DNA of 64,000 nt from Pseudomonas sp. P5_109 (GTDB lineage Bacteria > Pseudomonadota > Gammaproteobacteria > Pseudomonadales > Pseudomonadaceae): contig NZ_CP125380.1 of the NCBI RefSeq assembly GCF_034009455.1, positions 1,901,001-1,965,000 on the forward strand. The letters are read 5' to 3'. A program made the translations under genes and the position numbers. The notes under the pieces were generated by a model. It had not been told where the DNA came from. It searched no databases and worked only from the letters and a program-made list of their open reading frames with translations. This document shows positions 16,015 to 24,096 of the stretch, piece after piece (the first letter of the stretch is position 1; each line of letters begins with the position of its first letter).

Positions 16015-16980
16015 TCAGTCGCTGACTTGCTGGGCCGCCATTTCCCGATCCTGTTTCTCGCTCATGCGACGGAAATACGTCGAAAGCAATGCCCCGGAAA
16101 TGTTGTGCCAGACGCTGAACAGCGCGCTGGGCACCGCCGCCAGTGGCGAGAAGTGCGCGCTGGCCAGGGCCGCGCCCAATCCGGAGTTCTGCATGCCAAC
16201 TTCCAGGGCCAGGGACTTGCGCTGGGCCAAAGGGAGCTTGAACAGGCGCCCGGTGAAGTACCCCAGCAGGTAGCCGAAGCTGTTGTGCAGCATGACCACG
16301 GCCATGATCAACAGGCCGGATTCGGCAATCTTCGCCTGGCTGGCGGCAACCACGGCGGTGACGATGATCACGATGCTCACTACCGAGACCAGCGGCAACA
16401 CGTCCACGGCGTGGCGAACCTTGTCGCCGAGCACCCGTTGGGCAACCACGCCCAGCACGATCGGCAACAGCACCACTTGCAGGATCGACCAGAACAGCTC
16501 CATGAACGACACCGGCAACCAGGCCGAGGCCAGCAGCCAGATCAGCGCCGGCGTCAGCAGCGGGGCGAGGAGGGTGGTGACGGCGGCGATGGCCACCGAC
16601 AGCGCCAGGTCGCCGCGGGCCAGCCAGGTCATCACGTTCGACGAGGTGCCGCTTGGGCAGCAACCGACCAGAATCACGCCGACGGCAATTTCCGGCGGCA
16701 AGTGAAATGCCTGGCAGAGCAACCACGCCACGCCCGGCATGATCACGAAATGTGCAACCACGCCCAGGGCCACGCGCCATGGATGGCGAGCGACTTCGGC
16801 GAAGTCTTCGAGTTTGAGGGTCAGGCCCATACCGAACATCACCAGCCCCAGCAGGGGCACGATGGCGCCTTTGAGGCCGAGGAACCATGCCGGCTGCAGA
16901 AACGCCACGACAGCGAAAATCAGTACCCAGTAGGCGAAGGTGTTGCCGACAAAACGACTCAATGCAGCCAGTGCGCGCAT
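16015..16980 (-). CDS. Bile acid:sodium symporter (BASS) family protein
   Basis: A 321-residue, roughly ten-span membrane protein of the bile acid/Na+ symporter family. Bacterial members import or export small organic acids such as pantothenate or pyruvate with Na+. Typical segments are KGAIVPLLGLVMFGMGLTL near residue 40 and the crossover motif VGCCPSGTSSNVMTWLARGD near residues 105-125, which holds Na+-site residues. I chose ATG 16980 because AAGGA lies 7 bases upstream; the in-frame codon at 17010 has no such site. Its transcript would end near the riboswitch/gdx region. The substrate is not deducible. Confidence 0.88.
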   Translation of the reverse strand: MRALAALSRFVGNTFAYWVLIFAVVAFLQPAWFLGLKGAIVPLLGLVMFGMGLTLKLEDFAEVARHPWRVALGVVAHFVIMPGVAWLLCQAFHLPPEIAVGVILVGCCPSGTSSNVMTWLARGDLALSVAIAAVTTLLAPLLTPALIWLLASAWLPVSFMELFWSILQVVLLPIVLGVVAQRVLGDKVRHAVDVLPLVSVVSIVIIVTAVVAASQAKIAESGLLIMAVVMLHNSFGYLLGYFTGRLFKLPLAQRKSLALEVGMQNSGLGAALASAHFSPLAAVPSALFSVWHNISGALLSTYFRRMSEKQDREMAAQQVSD

Positions 16981-17019
16981 GGCTTGATCCTTTTTATTAA
17001 GTAGCACCACAAAACCAAA

Positions 17020-17109
17020 TGTGGGAGCGGGCTTGCTCGCGAAGGCGGAGTATCAGTCAGTTCATATGTCGACTGACACTCCGCCTTCGCGAGCAAGCCC
17101 GCTCCCACA
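17020..17109. repeat. REP-like inverted pair (GAGCGGGCTTGCTCGC type)
   Basis: TGTGGGAGCGGGCTTGCTCG and CGAGCAAGCCCGCTCCCACA are exact inverse arms, and the stem continues inward through AAGGCGGAGT/ACTCCGCCTT. It separates the symporter start from the end of rdgC. Confidence 0.85.
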
Positions 17110-17127
17110 GTTTGAGATCACACGCTT

Positions 17128-18048
17128 TTAAATCCCCTGCGGCGTCTCTTCGCCACCCAGCGCTTCAACCAGCGCCGGCAGGAAGTCGCCGAAGGTCAGC
17201 ATCATCAGGGTGAAGCTGGCGTCCAGTTGGCCCAGGGCTTCTTCGCCGCCGTCCTGTTCCGCCTGGTCCTGCAGCAGGTCTTCGAACTTCAGGCGCTTGA
17301 CCACCATCTTGTCGTCGAGGACGAACGACAGTTTGTCCTGCCAGGCCAGGGACAGTTGCGTGACCACCTTGCCGGTGCTCAGGTGCAGCTGGATTTCTTC
17401 GCTGGTCAGGTCCTGGCGCTTGCAACGCACGATGCCGCCGTCTTCGTGGGTGTCGCGCAGTTCGCACTCGTCCAGCACAAAGAAATCGTCCGCGGCTTTC
17501 TGGGTGGTGACCCACTCGGTCATGGTCGCGGTCGGGGACATCTTCACGGTCAGTGGACGCACCGGCAGGGTGCCGATCACTTCGCGCAAGGTCGACAGCA
17601 GGTCTTCGGCGCGTTTCGGGCTGGCCGAGTTGACCAGGATCAGGCCCTGTTTCGGCGCGATGGCGGCGAAGGTCGACGAGCGGCGGATAAAGGCGCGGGG
17701 CAGGAAGGCCTGGATGATTTCATCCTTGATCTGATCGCGTTCCTTCTTATAGACCTTGCGCATTTGCTCGGCTTCGATCTCTTCGACCTTTTCCTTGACC
17801 GCGTCACGTACGACGCTGCCCGGCAGAATGCGTTCTTCCTTGCGGGCGGACACCAGCAGGAAGTCACCGCTGACGTGTACCAGTGGCGCATCTTCGCCTT
17901 TGCCGAACGGCGCGACGAAACCGTAGGTGGTCAACTCCTGGCTTGCACATGGGCGCGCCAGTTTGGTGGCCAGTGCAGTTTCCAACGCCTCGGCATCAAC
18001 AGGCAGATCTTGGGTCAGGCGATAGATAAGCAGGTTTTTGAACCACAT
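17128..18048 (-). CDS. rdgC: Recombination-associated protein RdgC
   Basis: A 306-residue RdgC, a ring-forming, sequence-independent DNA-binding protein that restrains RecA and influences recombination. The N-terminus [11 protein letters not shown] is characteristic, and the length matches the family (about 300). The C-terminal end is acidic and Gly-rich ([12 protein letters not shown]), as expected. ATG 18048 gives the family-conserved start; the upstream in-frame codon at 18072 would add eight non-conserved residues. It is monocistronic, with a REP element downstream and the tRNA promoter diverging on the other side. Confidence 0.95.
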   Translation of the reverse strand: MWFKNLLIYRLTQDLPVDAEALETALATKLARPCASQELTTYGFVAPFGKGEDAPLVHVSGDFLLVSARKEERILPGSVVRDAVKEKVEEIEAEQMRKVYKKERDQIKDEIIQAFLPRAFIRRSSTFAAIAPKQGLILVNSASPKRAEDLLSTLREVIGTLPVRPLTVKMSPTATMTEWVTTQKAADDFFVLDECELRDTHEDGGIVRCKRQDLTSEEIQLHLSTGKVVTQLSLAWQDKLSFVLDDKMVVKRLKFEDLLQDQAEQDGGEEALGQLDASFTLMMLTFGDFLPALVEALGGEETPQGI

Positions 18049-18158
18049 GGGGTGAGTCTCTCCTTTATACAAAGGGGGGCATTATTGTCTTCGCCGTGCC
18101 ATAGGCCAACCTTTCTCTAAGCCTTTGGAAGGGCTGAGAAAATTATTTTAAAAAGTGC

Positions 18159-18187
18159 TTGCCAGAGGTTAGGTCGCTCCGTAGAAT
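18159..18187 (+). promoter_or_regulatory. Promoter of the first tRNA-Val/tRNA-Asp pair
   Basis: TTGCCA (18159-18164) and TAGAAT (18182-18187) are separated by exactly 17 bases. A GC-rich discriminator (GCGCGCC) follows, typical of stringently controlled stable-RNA promoters. It lies 20 bases before the first tRNA. Confidence 0.75.
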
Positions 18188-18207
18188 GCGCGCCACACCG
18201 AAGCGAA

Positions 18208-18283
18208 GGGTGATTAGCTCAGCTGGGAGAGCGTCTGCCTTACAAGCAGAATGTCGGCGGTTCGATCCCGTCATCACCCACCA
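18208..18283 (+). tRNA. tRNA-Val (anticodon TAC), copy 1
   Basis: A 76-base cloverleaf with acceptor stem GGGTGAT/ATCACCC, D-loop AGCTCAGCTGGGAGA, anticodon loop CTTACAA (TAC) and T-arm GGCGGTTCGATCCCGTC. CCA is encoded. The sequence is identical to copy 2 at 18579. Confidence 0.97.
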
Positions 18284-18302
18284 TTCGTTTCAAGTGTTTA
18301 GC

Positions 18303-18379
18303 GCAGCGGTAGTTCAGTCGGTTAGAATACCGGCCTGTCACGCCGGGGGTCGCGGGTTCGAGTCCCGTCCGCTGCGCCA
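18303..18379 (+). tRNA. tRNA-Asp (anticodon GTC), copy 1
   Basis: A 77-base cloverleaf with acceptor stem GCAGCGG/CCGCTGC, anticodon loop CTGTCAC (GTC), T-loop GTTCGAGTC and encoded CCA. It is co-transcribed with the tRNA-Val 19 bases upstream. Confidence 0.97.
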
Positions 18380-18422
18380 TATTCGGTAACCTGGATCACT
18401 GAACGCCAGGTCACCACGGAAG

Positions 18423-18445
18423 AACCCGCAAACGCGGGTTTTTTT
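18423..18445 (+). terminator. Terminator of the first tRNA pair
   Basis: AACCCGC and GCGGGTT arms are followed by TTTTT. This ends the first Val-Asp transcript, so the second pair needs its own promoter (a CATAAT -10-like hexamer is at 18553-18558). Confidence 0.85.
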
Positions 18446-18578
18446 CTGCCTCAAAGTTTGTACGGTTGTACCCGCGGGATGTGTCGTTTTACCGGTTTTC
18501 GGATTTATTTGAAAAAACTTCAATTAAATCAACACTTTACGAAAACTTGTGGCATAATGCGTCCCGTAACGAAGCGAA

Positions 18579-18654
18579 GGGTGATTAGCTCAGCTGGGAG
18601 AGCGTCTGCCTTACAAGCAGAATGTCGGCGGTTCGATCCCGTCATCACCCACCA
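18579..18654 (+). tRNA. tRNA-Val (anticodon TAC), copy 2
   Basis: Same 76-base sequence as copy 1, including flanking GAAGCGAA before and ACCATTCGTTTCAAG after, which shows a tandem duplication of the whole unit. Confidence 0.97.
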
Positions 18655-18673
18655 TTCGTTTCAAGCGTTTCGC

Positions 18674-18750
18674 GCAGCGGTAGTTCAGTCGGTTAGAATA
18701 CCGGCCTGTCACGCCGGGGGTCGCGGGTTCGAGTCCCGTCCGCTGCGCCA
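18674..18750 (+). tRNA. tRNA-Asp (anticodon GTC), copy 2
   Basis: Same 77-base sequence as copy 1, and the downstream flank CATATTCGG is also shared. The two units lie 371 bases apart. Confidence 0.97.
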
Positions 18751-18790
18751 TATTCGGAATCTGGAACACTGAACGTCAGATTCCACAGAA

Positions 18791-18813
18791 AGCCCGCCTA
18801 GTGCGGGCTTTTT
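18791..18813 (+). terminator. Terminator of the second tRNA pair
   Basis: AGCCCGC and GCGGGCT arms with a 5-base loop are followed by TTTTG. Confidence 0.8.
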
Positions 18814-18842
18814 GCTGTCTGGGATTTGGCTTTCCCCGCTCT

Positions 18843-18943
18843 CTGCAGGAGCGAGCTGGCTCGCGCAGGTCGTGAACGATAACGCGTGACTTCAGATACC
18901 CAGCGGCGCCTATGGTTTTTCGCGAGCAGGCTCGCTCCTACAG
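18843..18943. repeat. REP-like inverted pair (GAGCGAGCTTGCTCGC type)
   Basis: The left arm CTGCAGGAGCGAGCTGGCTC and the right arm GAGCAGGCTCGCTCCTACAG are near-inverse with a few changes. The right arm contains the stop codon of the catalase-like gene (CTA at 18938-18940 on the plus strand, TAG on the minus). Confidence 0.75.
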
Positions 18944-20074
18944 TCCGGCATTGCGGCTGTGACGGTAGTCGCTGACGGCTTCGTACACGGCTTTGCGCAG
19001 GCGATTGATCCCGCCGATGGGGCGGTGCGCCTCAATGCCGAACCAGGGATTGAACGACTGGTTGTCGCATTGCAGGTTCAGCGCCGGTGTATCGAAGTCC
19101 TGCGCCGCAATCTTGATTCGCGCCACCGTCTCGAAGGGCGCATCGCTTTCGCGCCACTCAATACTGGTGTCTTCAATCGGCATGTACTTGTTGACGTCCT
19201 GTCGCTGGATTTGCAAGACGAAGCACGCGGGCACCCGATCGGTCGAAAGCTGCTGGTTCAGCGCATTGCGCAGAAAGTTCGGCAACTTGCGATTTTGTTC
19301 CGGCAGGTTGTAGGCCGGGCAACTGTCCGGGTCAGGGGCGACCCGGAACTTCGCATTGGCTGCACCGAATTTGTAGGGCGAAACCGAAAAGTAGGTCGTC
19401 CGGGTTGGGCTTGGCGGGGCAGGGGACAGTGTCGCCAGGGCGATAAACAAGTGGCGAACCTGCCAGGCGCGCGGATCCCAGCTGGGGAAGAAGGCCATCA
19501 TCTTTTTACCGTCGGCTTGAGCGGCGACGTTCTGACGGTACTCGGCGACATTGCTTACAAAGAAGTTCGGATGGCTGAACATCACAAAGTCCTGTTCGCC
19601 TCGCGCCTGTTGATCACTCAACAACTGCTTGCCCGGCACATCGAACAGTTTGATCGCCATGCCCCGGGCGTCTCGAATGCTGTCGAACTGCGGGTAGGCA
19701 TTGCCATTGGACAGGCGCATCGTCGCTTGCCAGGTTTTGCCCGGCTCGCTGAACACCCCCTGGCGCAGTTCGCTGGCGAGTTCCGGCAGCACCTGAACCT
19801 CGGCCTTCACGCAGCCGTGGGCCTTGGCGTGGGCATCGCGCAGGTAGCGGGTGCTTTCGCGGTGCTGATCGACGATGCGCACGGCGGTCTGGATGATGTC
19901 CTGGGTCATCGCGGCTTCACCGTCGGGAATCAGCTCCTGTGCCGAGACCGGTCCGCGCTGCTGCCAGGCAAACCAGGCGGTGGCCAATGCCCAGCCAAGC
20001 ACGCCGAGACCGAGTAACCACAGCAATAACGTGCCGAGGAAGGCGCCCAGTCGTAGCCAGAGTGTAATCAGCAT
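18938..20074 (-). CDS. Membrane-anchored catalase-family haem protein (SrpA-like)
   Basis: A 378-residue member of the catalase superfamily, close to the short SrpA-like branch. Residues 1-36 form one membrane anchor (LWLRLGAFLGTLLLWLLGLG), so the haem domain is probably periplasmic. The distal His is likely in RDAHAKAHGC. RDARGMAIKLF matches the catalase core, and the proximal haem Tyr is likely in RLRKAVYEAV near the C-terminus. It is shorter than true catalases (about 480 or more) and may act as a peroxidase. AAGGA precedes ATG 20074. It lies 28 bases downstream of the di-haem cytochrome gene, probably in one operon. The stop codon sits inside a REP element. Confidence 0.85.
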   Translation of the reverse strand: MLITLWLRLGAFLGTLLLWLLGLGVLGWALATAWFAWQQRGPVSAQELIPDGEAAMTQDIIQTAVRIVDQHRESTRYLRDAHAKAHGCVKAEVQVLPELASELRQGVFSEPGKTWQATMRLSNGNAYPQFDSIRDARGMAIKLFDVPGKQLLSDQQARGEQDFVMFSHPNFFVSNVAEYRQNVAAQADGKKMMAFFPSWDPRAWQVRHLFIALATLSPAPPSPTRTTYFSVSPYKFGAANAKFRVAPDPDSCPAYNLPEQNRKLPNFLRNALNQQLSTDRVPACFVLQIQRQDVNKYMPIEDTSIEWRESDAPFETVARIKIAAQDFDTPALNLQCDNQSFNPWFGIEAHRPIGGINRLRKAVYEAVSDYRHSRNAGL

Positions 20075-20102
20075 GGGAGAGTCCTTTTGACTGGGTCTGT
20101 GA

Positions 20103-21914
20103 TCATGGCAATTGCGCTTCCAGCGGGCCGCCCAGCACTTTCAGGTATTCCAGCAGTGCCCAGCGTTCTTGCGGCTGCAACCAGCGGCCGATCACGCCAT
20201 CGCCGAGTTTGCCGGCACGGAATTCATGACCGCTGTTGTGGTTGCCGGTGATTCGCGTGTCGAACACAAAGGCATTGTCGAAGGCTTCGGTGCGATAACC
20301 CAGGTGTCCCGGGTCGTATTCGAAAGTGCCTTTGTAGAATGTGGTCGCACGCTCATCCTGAGGCGACAGCAATTGATAGATGCTCGGAACCGAACCGTTG
20401 TGCAGAAACGGTGCCGTCGCCCATACACCCGCCAATGGCCTGGCCTTGTATGCCCGTAACTCACGCACACCGATTGGCAGGCCGAAACCGTCCATTTGCG
20501 GACGCTCGGCAGGGGTGACCTTGGCGTCTTGATAGGCGCGGTCCTGGACATAGGCGGTGACATAGGCCAGCCCCTTGGCCACGGACATTTTGCTCAGGTC
20601 CAGTGGTTCGGTTGGTTTTGGTTCTACATCAAGTTTTTCCAGTTCCGCCTGCTTCCATTGCAGCGCTGTCAGGTCGAAGCGGTGGTCGGCGATGTTGTTG
20701 GCCGCGCCGGGGTCGGTGCCAATGTATTCCACCGGAATCATTTTCAAGTGCTGGACATACCGCCCCTCGCCCTGGGTGGTGCGCGGTACATGACATCCCG
20801 CGCAGTTTTCCGCGAACAAGACGCGACCCTTTGCTGCCAGCGTCTTGTCGACCGCGCCCAACAGATCTTCCGGCCAGGCCGGAGGCGCGAGGCGTTGCAG
20901 GGTTTCTTCGATCAGGTGCAGGTCGCGCACACGGACGCTGGAGGGGTAACGGGCATCGCCCATCAGCGGCTGGCCGTTCTTGTCGAAGAAGTTCAGCGTG
21001 GCACCGACACCAAGGGCCTCGCCGATGTTGCGCGCCATCGGTTGTTTCGCCGAGCCATTCCACTGCACCCATTCGAACGTCCACATGTCCCACAGCTGCG
21101 GATAATCGACCGGGGCATTGGCCACGCGGTAGTTGTCGGGGGAGATCGCGTCACCGAAGCTGGCGTTGGCAATGCGCCCGAAGGCATCTGTGCGCCCCGG
21201 GCCTTCCTCGGTCGGATAAAGCCCGCGATGGGTGTCGTTCCAGGCCACCTTGATGAACGTATCCAGTGAAGACTTGAGTTCTTTGCGTAGCTGTTGGTGA
21301 CGGGCGTCGTAGTCCTTGCCCAGCACATTGCGTGCGAAACGTTCGAACTTCCACGGGTTGTAGTAGGTCGAGGCCAGGCTGGCTACCAGCGCTTGTCCGA
21401 AACTGCCCCCTTTGAGTGTAGGAACACTGGACGGCAGGACATGCTGCGCCGAGCCGCCGTCGATGCGCACGGCCTGGCCCTTGAAGCGAAGTTCGCCGGT
21501 GTGGCAGGCCGCGCAGGTGATATCCAGAAACATATCCGGGCTTCCCGCATTCTGATGCCGGGTGAAGCCGACCGGAAGGTTGCCGGGGTTGTTCGCTGTC
21601 GGTTTCTGGCCAGGGTCCACCAGAAAACCGAAGCGGGCGAGGTATTCGGGGGCGGCGAAGCGTTGCTGCGAGAAGGGCAGTTCAAGGGCGGTGAACCAGT
21701 CGTAACGCAAGCCTTTGACTTGAGTGCCCTGAGGGGTGAAGTAGTAGGTTTCGCGGTCGGCCGCGCTCCATTGCTCCAGGTAATGCACCTGTTGTGCCGG
21801 CGCCCAGACCGGCAATTTCGGGTTGGCGACGTAGTAAAGCACCACGGCCATGACCAGCCCGAGCAGTACTGCGATGAGAACCAGCAAGCGAATGAAGAGG
21901 CGCAAGATAAACAT
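20103..21914 (-). CDS. RoxA-like di-haem cytochrome c (peroxidase/oxygenase family)
   Basis: A 603-residue protein with an N-terminal membrane anchor or uncleaved signal (MFILRLFIRLLVLIAVLLGL). It has two c-type haem motifs, CAACH at about residue 135 and CAGCH at about 370. Length and spacing fit the RoxA/di-haem cytochrome c peroxidase-like group rather than the standard 340-residue CcpA. RoxA homologues cleave double bonds with O2 at a haem; others are peroxidases, so the reaction is not settled. It is upstream of, and probably co-transcribed with, the catalase-like gene, suggesting a joint role in lipid peroxide or peroxide chemistry in the periplasm. The ribosome-binding site is weak (AAGG abuts the ATG). 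Confidence 0.8.
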   Translation of the reverse strand: MFILRLFIRLLVLIAVLLGLVMAVVLYYVANPKLPVWAPAQQVHYLEQWSAADRETYYFTPQGTQVKGLRYDWFTALELPFSQQRFAAPEYLARFGFLVDPGQKPTANNPGNLPVGFTRHQNAGSPDMFLDITCAACHTGELRFKGQAVRIDGGSAQHVLPSSVPTLKGGSFGQALVASLASTYYNPWKFERFARNVLGKDYDARHQQLRKELKSSLDTFIKVAWNDTHRGLYPTEEGPGRTDAFGRIANASFGDAISPDNYRVANAPVDYPQLWDMWTFEWVQWNGSAKQPMARNIGEALGVGATLNFFDKNGQPLMGDARYPSSVRVRDLHLIEETLQRLAPPAWPEDLLGAVDKTLAAKGRVLFAENCAGCHVPRTTQGEGRYVQHLKMIPVEYIGTDPGAANNIADHRFDLTALQWKQAELEKLDVEPKPTEPLDLSKMSVAKGLAYVTAYVQDRAYQDAKVTPAERPQMDGFGLPIGVRELRAYKARPLAGVWATAPFLHNGSVPSIYQLLSPQDERATTFYKGTFEYDPGHLGYRTEAFDNAFVFDTRITGNHNSGHEFRAGKLGDGVIGRWLQPQERWALLEYLKVLGGPLEAQLP

Positions 21915-22174
21915 CCTTGTCGAATTATCATTCCGTTATGCCCGAGTGCCCGAGGTGCGGCAAGAGGCCATTACGCCAGATATTGTAGGTTCAGGAATCA
22001 GTCTGCATCGGAACAAGATGAAAGAAGCTTCATCAGCCGAATTGTGAAATGCGTTTAAACACCTGAACTTATCAATTGATTCCGGCTCTCATGCCGGTAG
22101 CCATTGGTCGTGGCGGCCTGATAAGCTCGCGGCTTTACTCGATTGCCCTTTAGGCGCATGAACAAGGAAATAGC

Positions 22175-22891
22175 ATGAAACAGCATCGGTTGGCGGCGGC
22201 GGTGGCCCTGGTTAGCCTGGTACTCGCGGGTTGTGATTCGCAGACCAGCGTAGAGCTGAAAACTCCGGCGCAAAAAGCTTCCTACGGCATTGGCCTGAAC
22301 ATGGGCAAGAGCCTGGCTCAAGAAGGCATGGATGACCTGGATTCCAAAGCTGTAGCCCAGGGCATCGAAGACGCCGTCGGCAAGAAAGAACAGAAGCTCA
22401 AGGACGAAGAGTTGGTTGAAGCGTTCGCCGCACTGCAAAAGCGTGCCGAAGAGCGCATGGCCAAGATGAGCGAAGAGTCGGCCGCTGCCGGCAAGAAGTT
22501 CCTCGAGGAAAACGCCAAGAAAGCCGGCGTGACTACCACCGCTTCGGGCTTGCAGTACGAAGTTGTACAGAAGGCCGATGGCCCTCAGCCAAAGCCGTCT
22601 GACGTAGTGACCGTTCACTACACCGGCAAGCTCACCAATGGCACCGTATTCGACAGCTCCGTCGAGCGCGGTAGCCCGATCGATCTGCCGGTCAGCGGTG
22701 TGATCCCGGGTTGGGTCGAAGGCCTGCAACTGATGCACGTTGGCGAGAAGTACAAGCTGTACATCCCTGCTGACCTGGCTTACGGCGCTCAAAGCCCGAG
22801 CCCGGCGATTCCAGCCAACTCGGTGCTGGTATTCGACCTGGAACTGCTGGCCATCAAGGATCCGGCAAAAGAAGACGCCGCTGCCAAGTAA
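22175..22891 (+). CDS. FKBP-type peptidyl-prolyl isomerase lipoprotein (FkpA/Mip-like)
   Basis: A 238-residue periplasmic folding factor. The signal peptide ends in the lipobox LVLAGC with lipidated Cys20. Residues about 30-125 form the helical dimerisation domain (FKBP_N: KASYGIGLNMGKSLAQEG and a long charged helix). Residues about 140-230 form the FKBP domain with the usual VHYTGKLTNGTVFDSS, VIPGWVEGLQLM and IPADLAYG motifs. Proline isomerases of this class assist outer membrane protein folding. AAGGAA lies 6 bases before ATG 22175. The gene is monocistronic with a terminator-like hairpin downstream. Confidence 0.93.
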   Translation: MKQHRLAAAVALVSLVLAGCDSQTSVELKTPAQKASYGIGLNMGKSLAQEGMDDLDSKAVAQGIEDAVGKKEQKLKDEELVEAFAALQKRAEERMAKMSEESAAAGKKFLEENAKKAGVTTTASGLQYEVVQKADGPQPKPSDVVTVHYTGKLTNGTVFDSSVERGSPIDLPVSGVIPGWVEGLQLMHVGEKYKLYIPADLAYGAQSPSPAIPANSVLVFDLELLAIKDPAKEDAAAK

Positions 22892-22910
22892 TCAGCGCCT
22901 GCTTCGATAA

Positions 22911-22940
22911 CAACGCCTCGCTCATGCGGGGCGTTGTTGC
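22911..22940 (+). terminator. Hairpin terminator after the FKBP gene
   Basis: AACAACGCC (22911-22919) and GGCGTTGTT (22932-22940) form a strong stem. The T-run is short, so termination efficiency is uncertain. Confidence 0.6.
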
Positions 22941-23141
22941 ATCTGGCGTGCGGTACGGGTAAACAAAACGAACAGACGCTCTGGCCCGCAGTCTTAGCCA
23001 TAGTAGCCTCGGCGGTAGACGCACAAGGCCGCCAAGTCAATGAAATTATGGGTTTTTTTTGATGAGTAAAAAACGCCCGATCTGAACGCAGGCCTTGTAA
23101 AACGGGGCTTTCAGCGGTGAAAAGCAGCTCTGTTCACAAGG

Positions 23142-23164
23142 TTATCCACAATTTGTGTGGATAA
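23142..23164. promoter_or_regulatory. Paired perfect DnaA boxes upstream of the DUF1232 gene
   Basis: TTATCCACA (23142-23150) and its exact inverse TGTGGATAA (23156-23164) are 5 bases apart. They end 21 bases before ATG 23185, close to the ribosome-binding site. DnaA binding here could block transcription start or elongation of this gene. Confidence 0.65.
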
Positions 23165-23184
23165 CATTTCAACGGGAGGAATTG

Positions 23185-23640
23185 ATGAAAGTACCCTGGA
23201 ATTTCGCTCGTTTCCTGCCACTGGCCGGACGCCTGCTGGCACGCGGTCGATTGCCGACCCTGTTGTTCGCGGTCGCCAGCAAAGGCGCGAGCCAGGGCTA
23301 TCGACTGGGCAAGATCAAGGATGACTTGAAGCTGTTGCAGGCACTTTGCCTGGCGTACTGGCGTGGTGAGTATCGAGCCATCAGCCCCAAGGCGCTGATT
23401 TCGGTTGTCGCGGGCCTGATGTATTTCCTCAGCCCGGTGGATGCGATCCCGGATTTCATTCCGGTTTTCGGCATGTTCGATGACATCGCGGTACTGGCGT
23501 GGCTGATGAAAGTGCTAGACGACGAACTCAATGCCTTCCGCGCCTGGCGAAAACGGCAAGTACCGGAGAAGCTCGCGGTGGTCGAGCGTCTGCCTGATAG
23601 CCCCGAGCAACTTCAACTTCAAGGCCCGAAAAAACACTGA
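23185..23640 (+). CDS. DUF1232 (YkvA-like) membrane protein
   Basis: A 151-residue protein with a basic N-terminal half and a DUF1232 domain at about residues 70-115. The conserved signature YFLSPVDAIPDFIPVFGMFDD is clear within a hydrophobic hairpin. The family is widespread, small and membrane-associated, and its biochemical role is not established. GGGAGGA lies 5 bases before ATG 23185, a strong ribosome-binding site. The paired DnaA boxes directly upstream make this an unusual candidate for control by the replication initiator. Confidence 0.85.
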   Translation: MKVPWNFARFLPLAGRLLARGRLPTLLFAVASKGASQGYRLGKIKDDLKLLQALCLAYWRGEYRAISPKALISVVAGLMYFLSPVDAIPDFIPVFGMFDDIAVLAWLMKVLDDELNAFRAWRKRQVPEKLAVVERLPDSPEQLQLQGPKKH

Positions 23641-23754
23641 GTCGATTTCGACCTGTTCACAGATAGATGCCCCCCGCGACCTTGGCCGCTGTTAGGATTA
23701 CACTTCTAGGGAAAAGTGCCGACTCGCTAAGTGTTGTTGTCCTACGGGGTAGTC

Positions 23755-24096
23755 ATGGATATTCAGATAATTACACGCGAAGGCGAGCCCGAATACGCGG
23801 TTCTGCCATGGGCTCAGTATCAGGCGTTACTCAAAGCAGCAGGCATCAAGGAGCAAGCGTCGCCGCAGGCCACGAAGCTTCAAGCCGCAACACCAGACGC
23901 GATTCTTCCTGGTCTGGATCAACTACGCAGTTTGCGCGAAGGGAAGGGCATCGCCATCGAGGCGCTGGCCCGCACGGTAGGCATCAGCCCGTCTTACCTG
24001 GCCATGATCGAAAGTGGCGAGCGTCTGCCCGACGCCGCGATTCGCCGCAGCCTGGCGTGGGAATTGACGGTGCCTGGGTGGAGGGAAGAATCGTGA
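23755..24096 (+). CDS. HTH (XRE) regulator with antitoxin-like N-terminus
   Basis: A 113-residue protein with two parts. Residues 1-28 (MDIQIITREGEPEYAVLPWA) resemble the Phd/YefM-type antitoxin opening. Residues about 55-110 form an XRE helix-turn-helix (LRSLREGKGIAIEALARTVGISPSYLAMIESGERLP). It is likely a DNA-binding regulator, possibly an autorepressor. The next gene starts in a GTGA overlap with its stop, implying coupled translation. The following protein does not resemble a known toxin, so calling this a toxin-antitoxin pair would go beyond the evidence. Confidence 0.78.
   Translation: MDIQIITREGEPEYAVLPWAQYQALLKAAGIKEQASPQATKLQAATPDAILPGLDQLRSLREGKGIAIEALARTVGISPSYLAMIESGERLPDAAIRRSLAWELTVPGWREES

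Noticed and set aside
15575..16888. A 437-codon minus-strand open frame across gdx, the riboswitch and the symporter gene
   Set aside because: It runs through two well-supported genes in another frame and has the Arg/Gly/Pro-rich composition of an out-of-frame GC-rich translation.
23142..23164. Possible replication origin at the paired DnaA boxes
   Set aside because: Only two boxes are present, with no AT-rich unwinding region, no dnaA/dnaN neighbours and no further box cluster.
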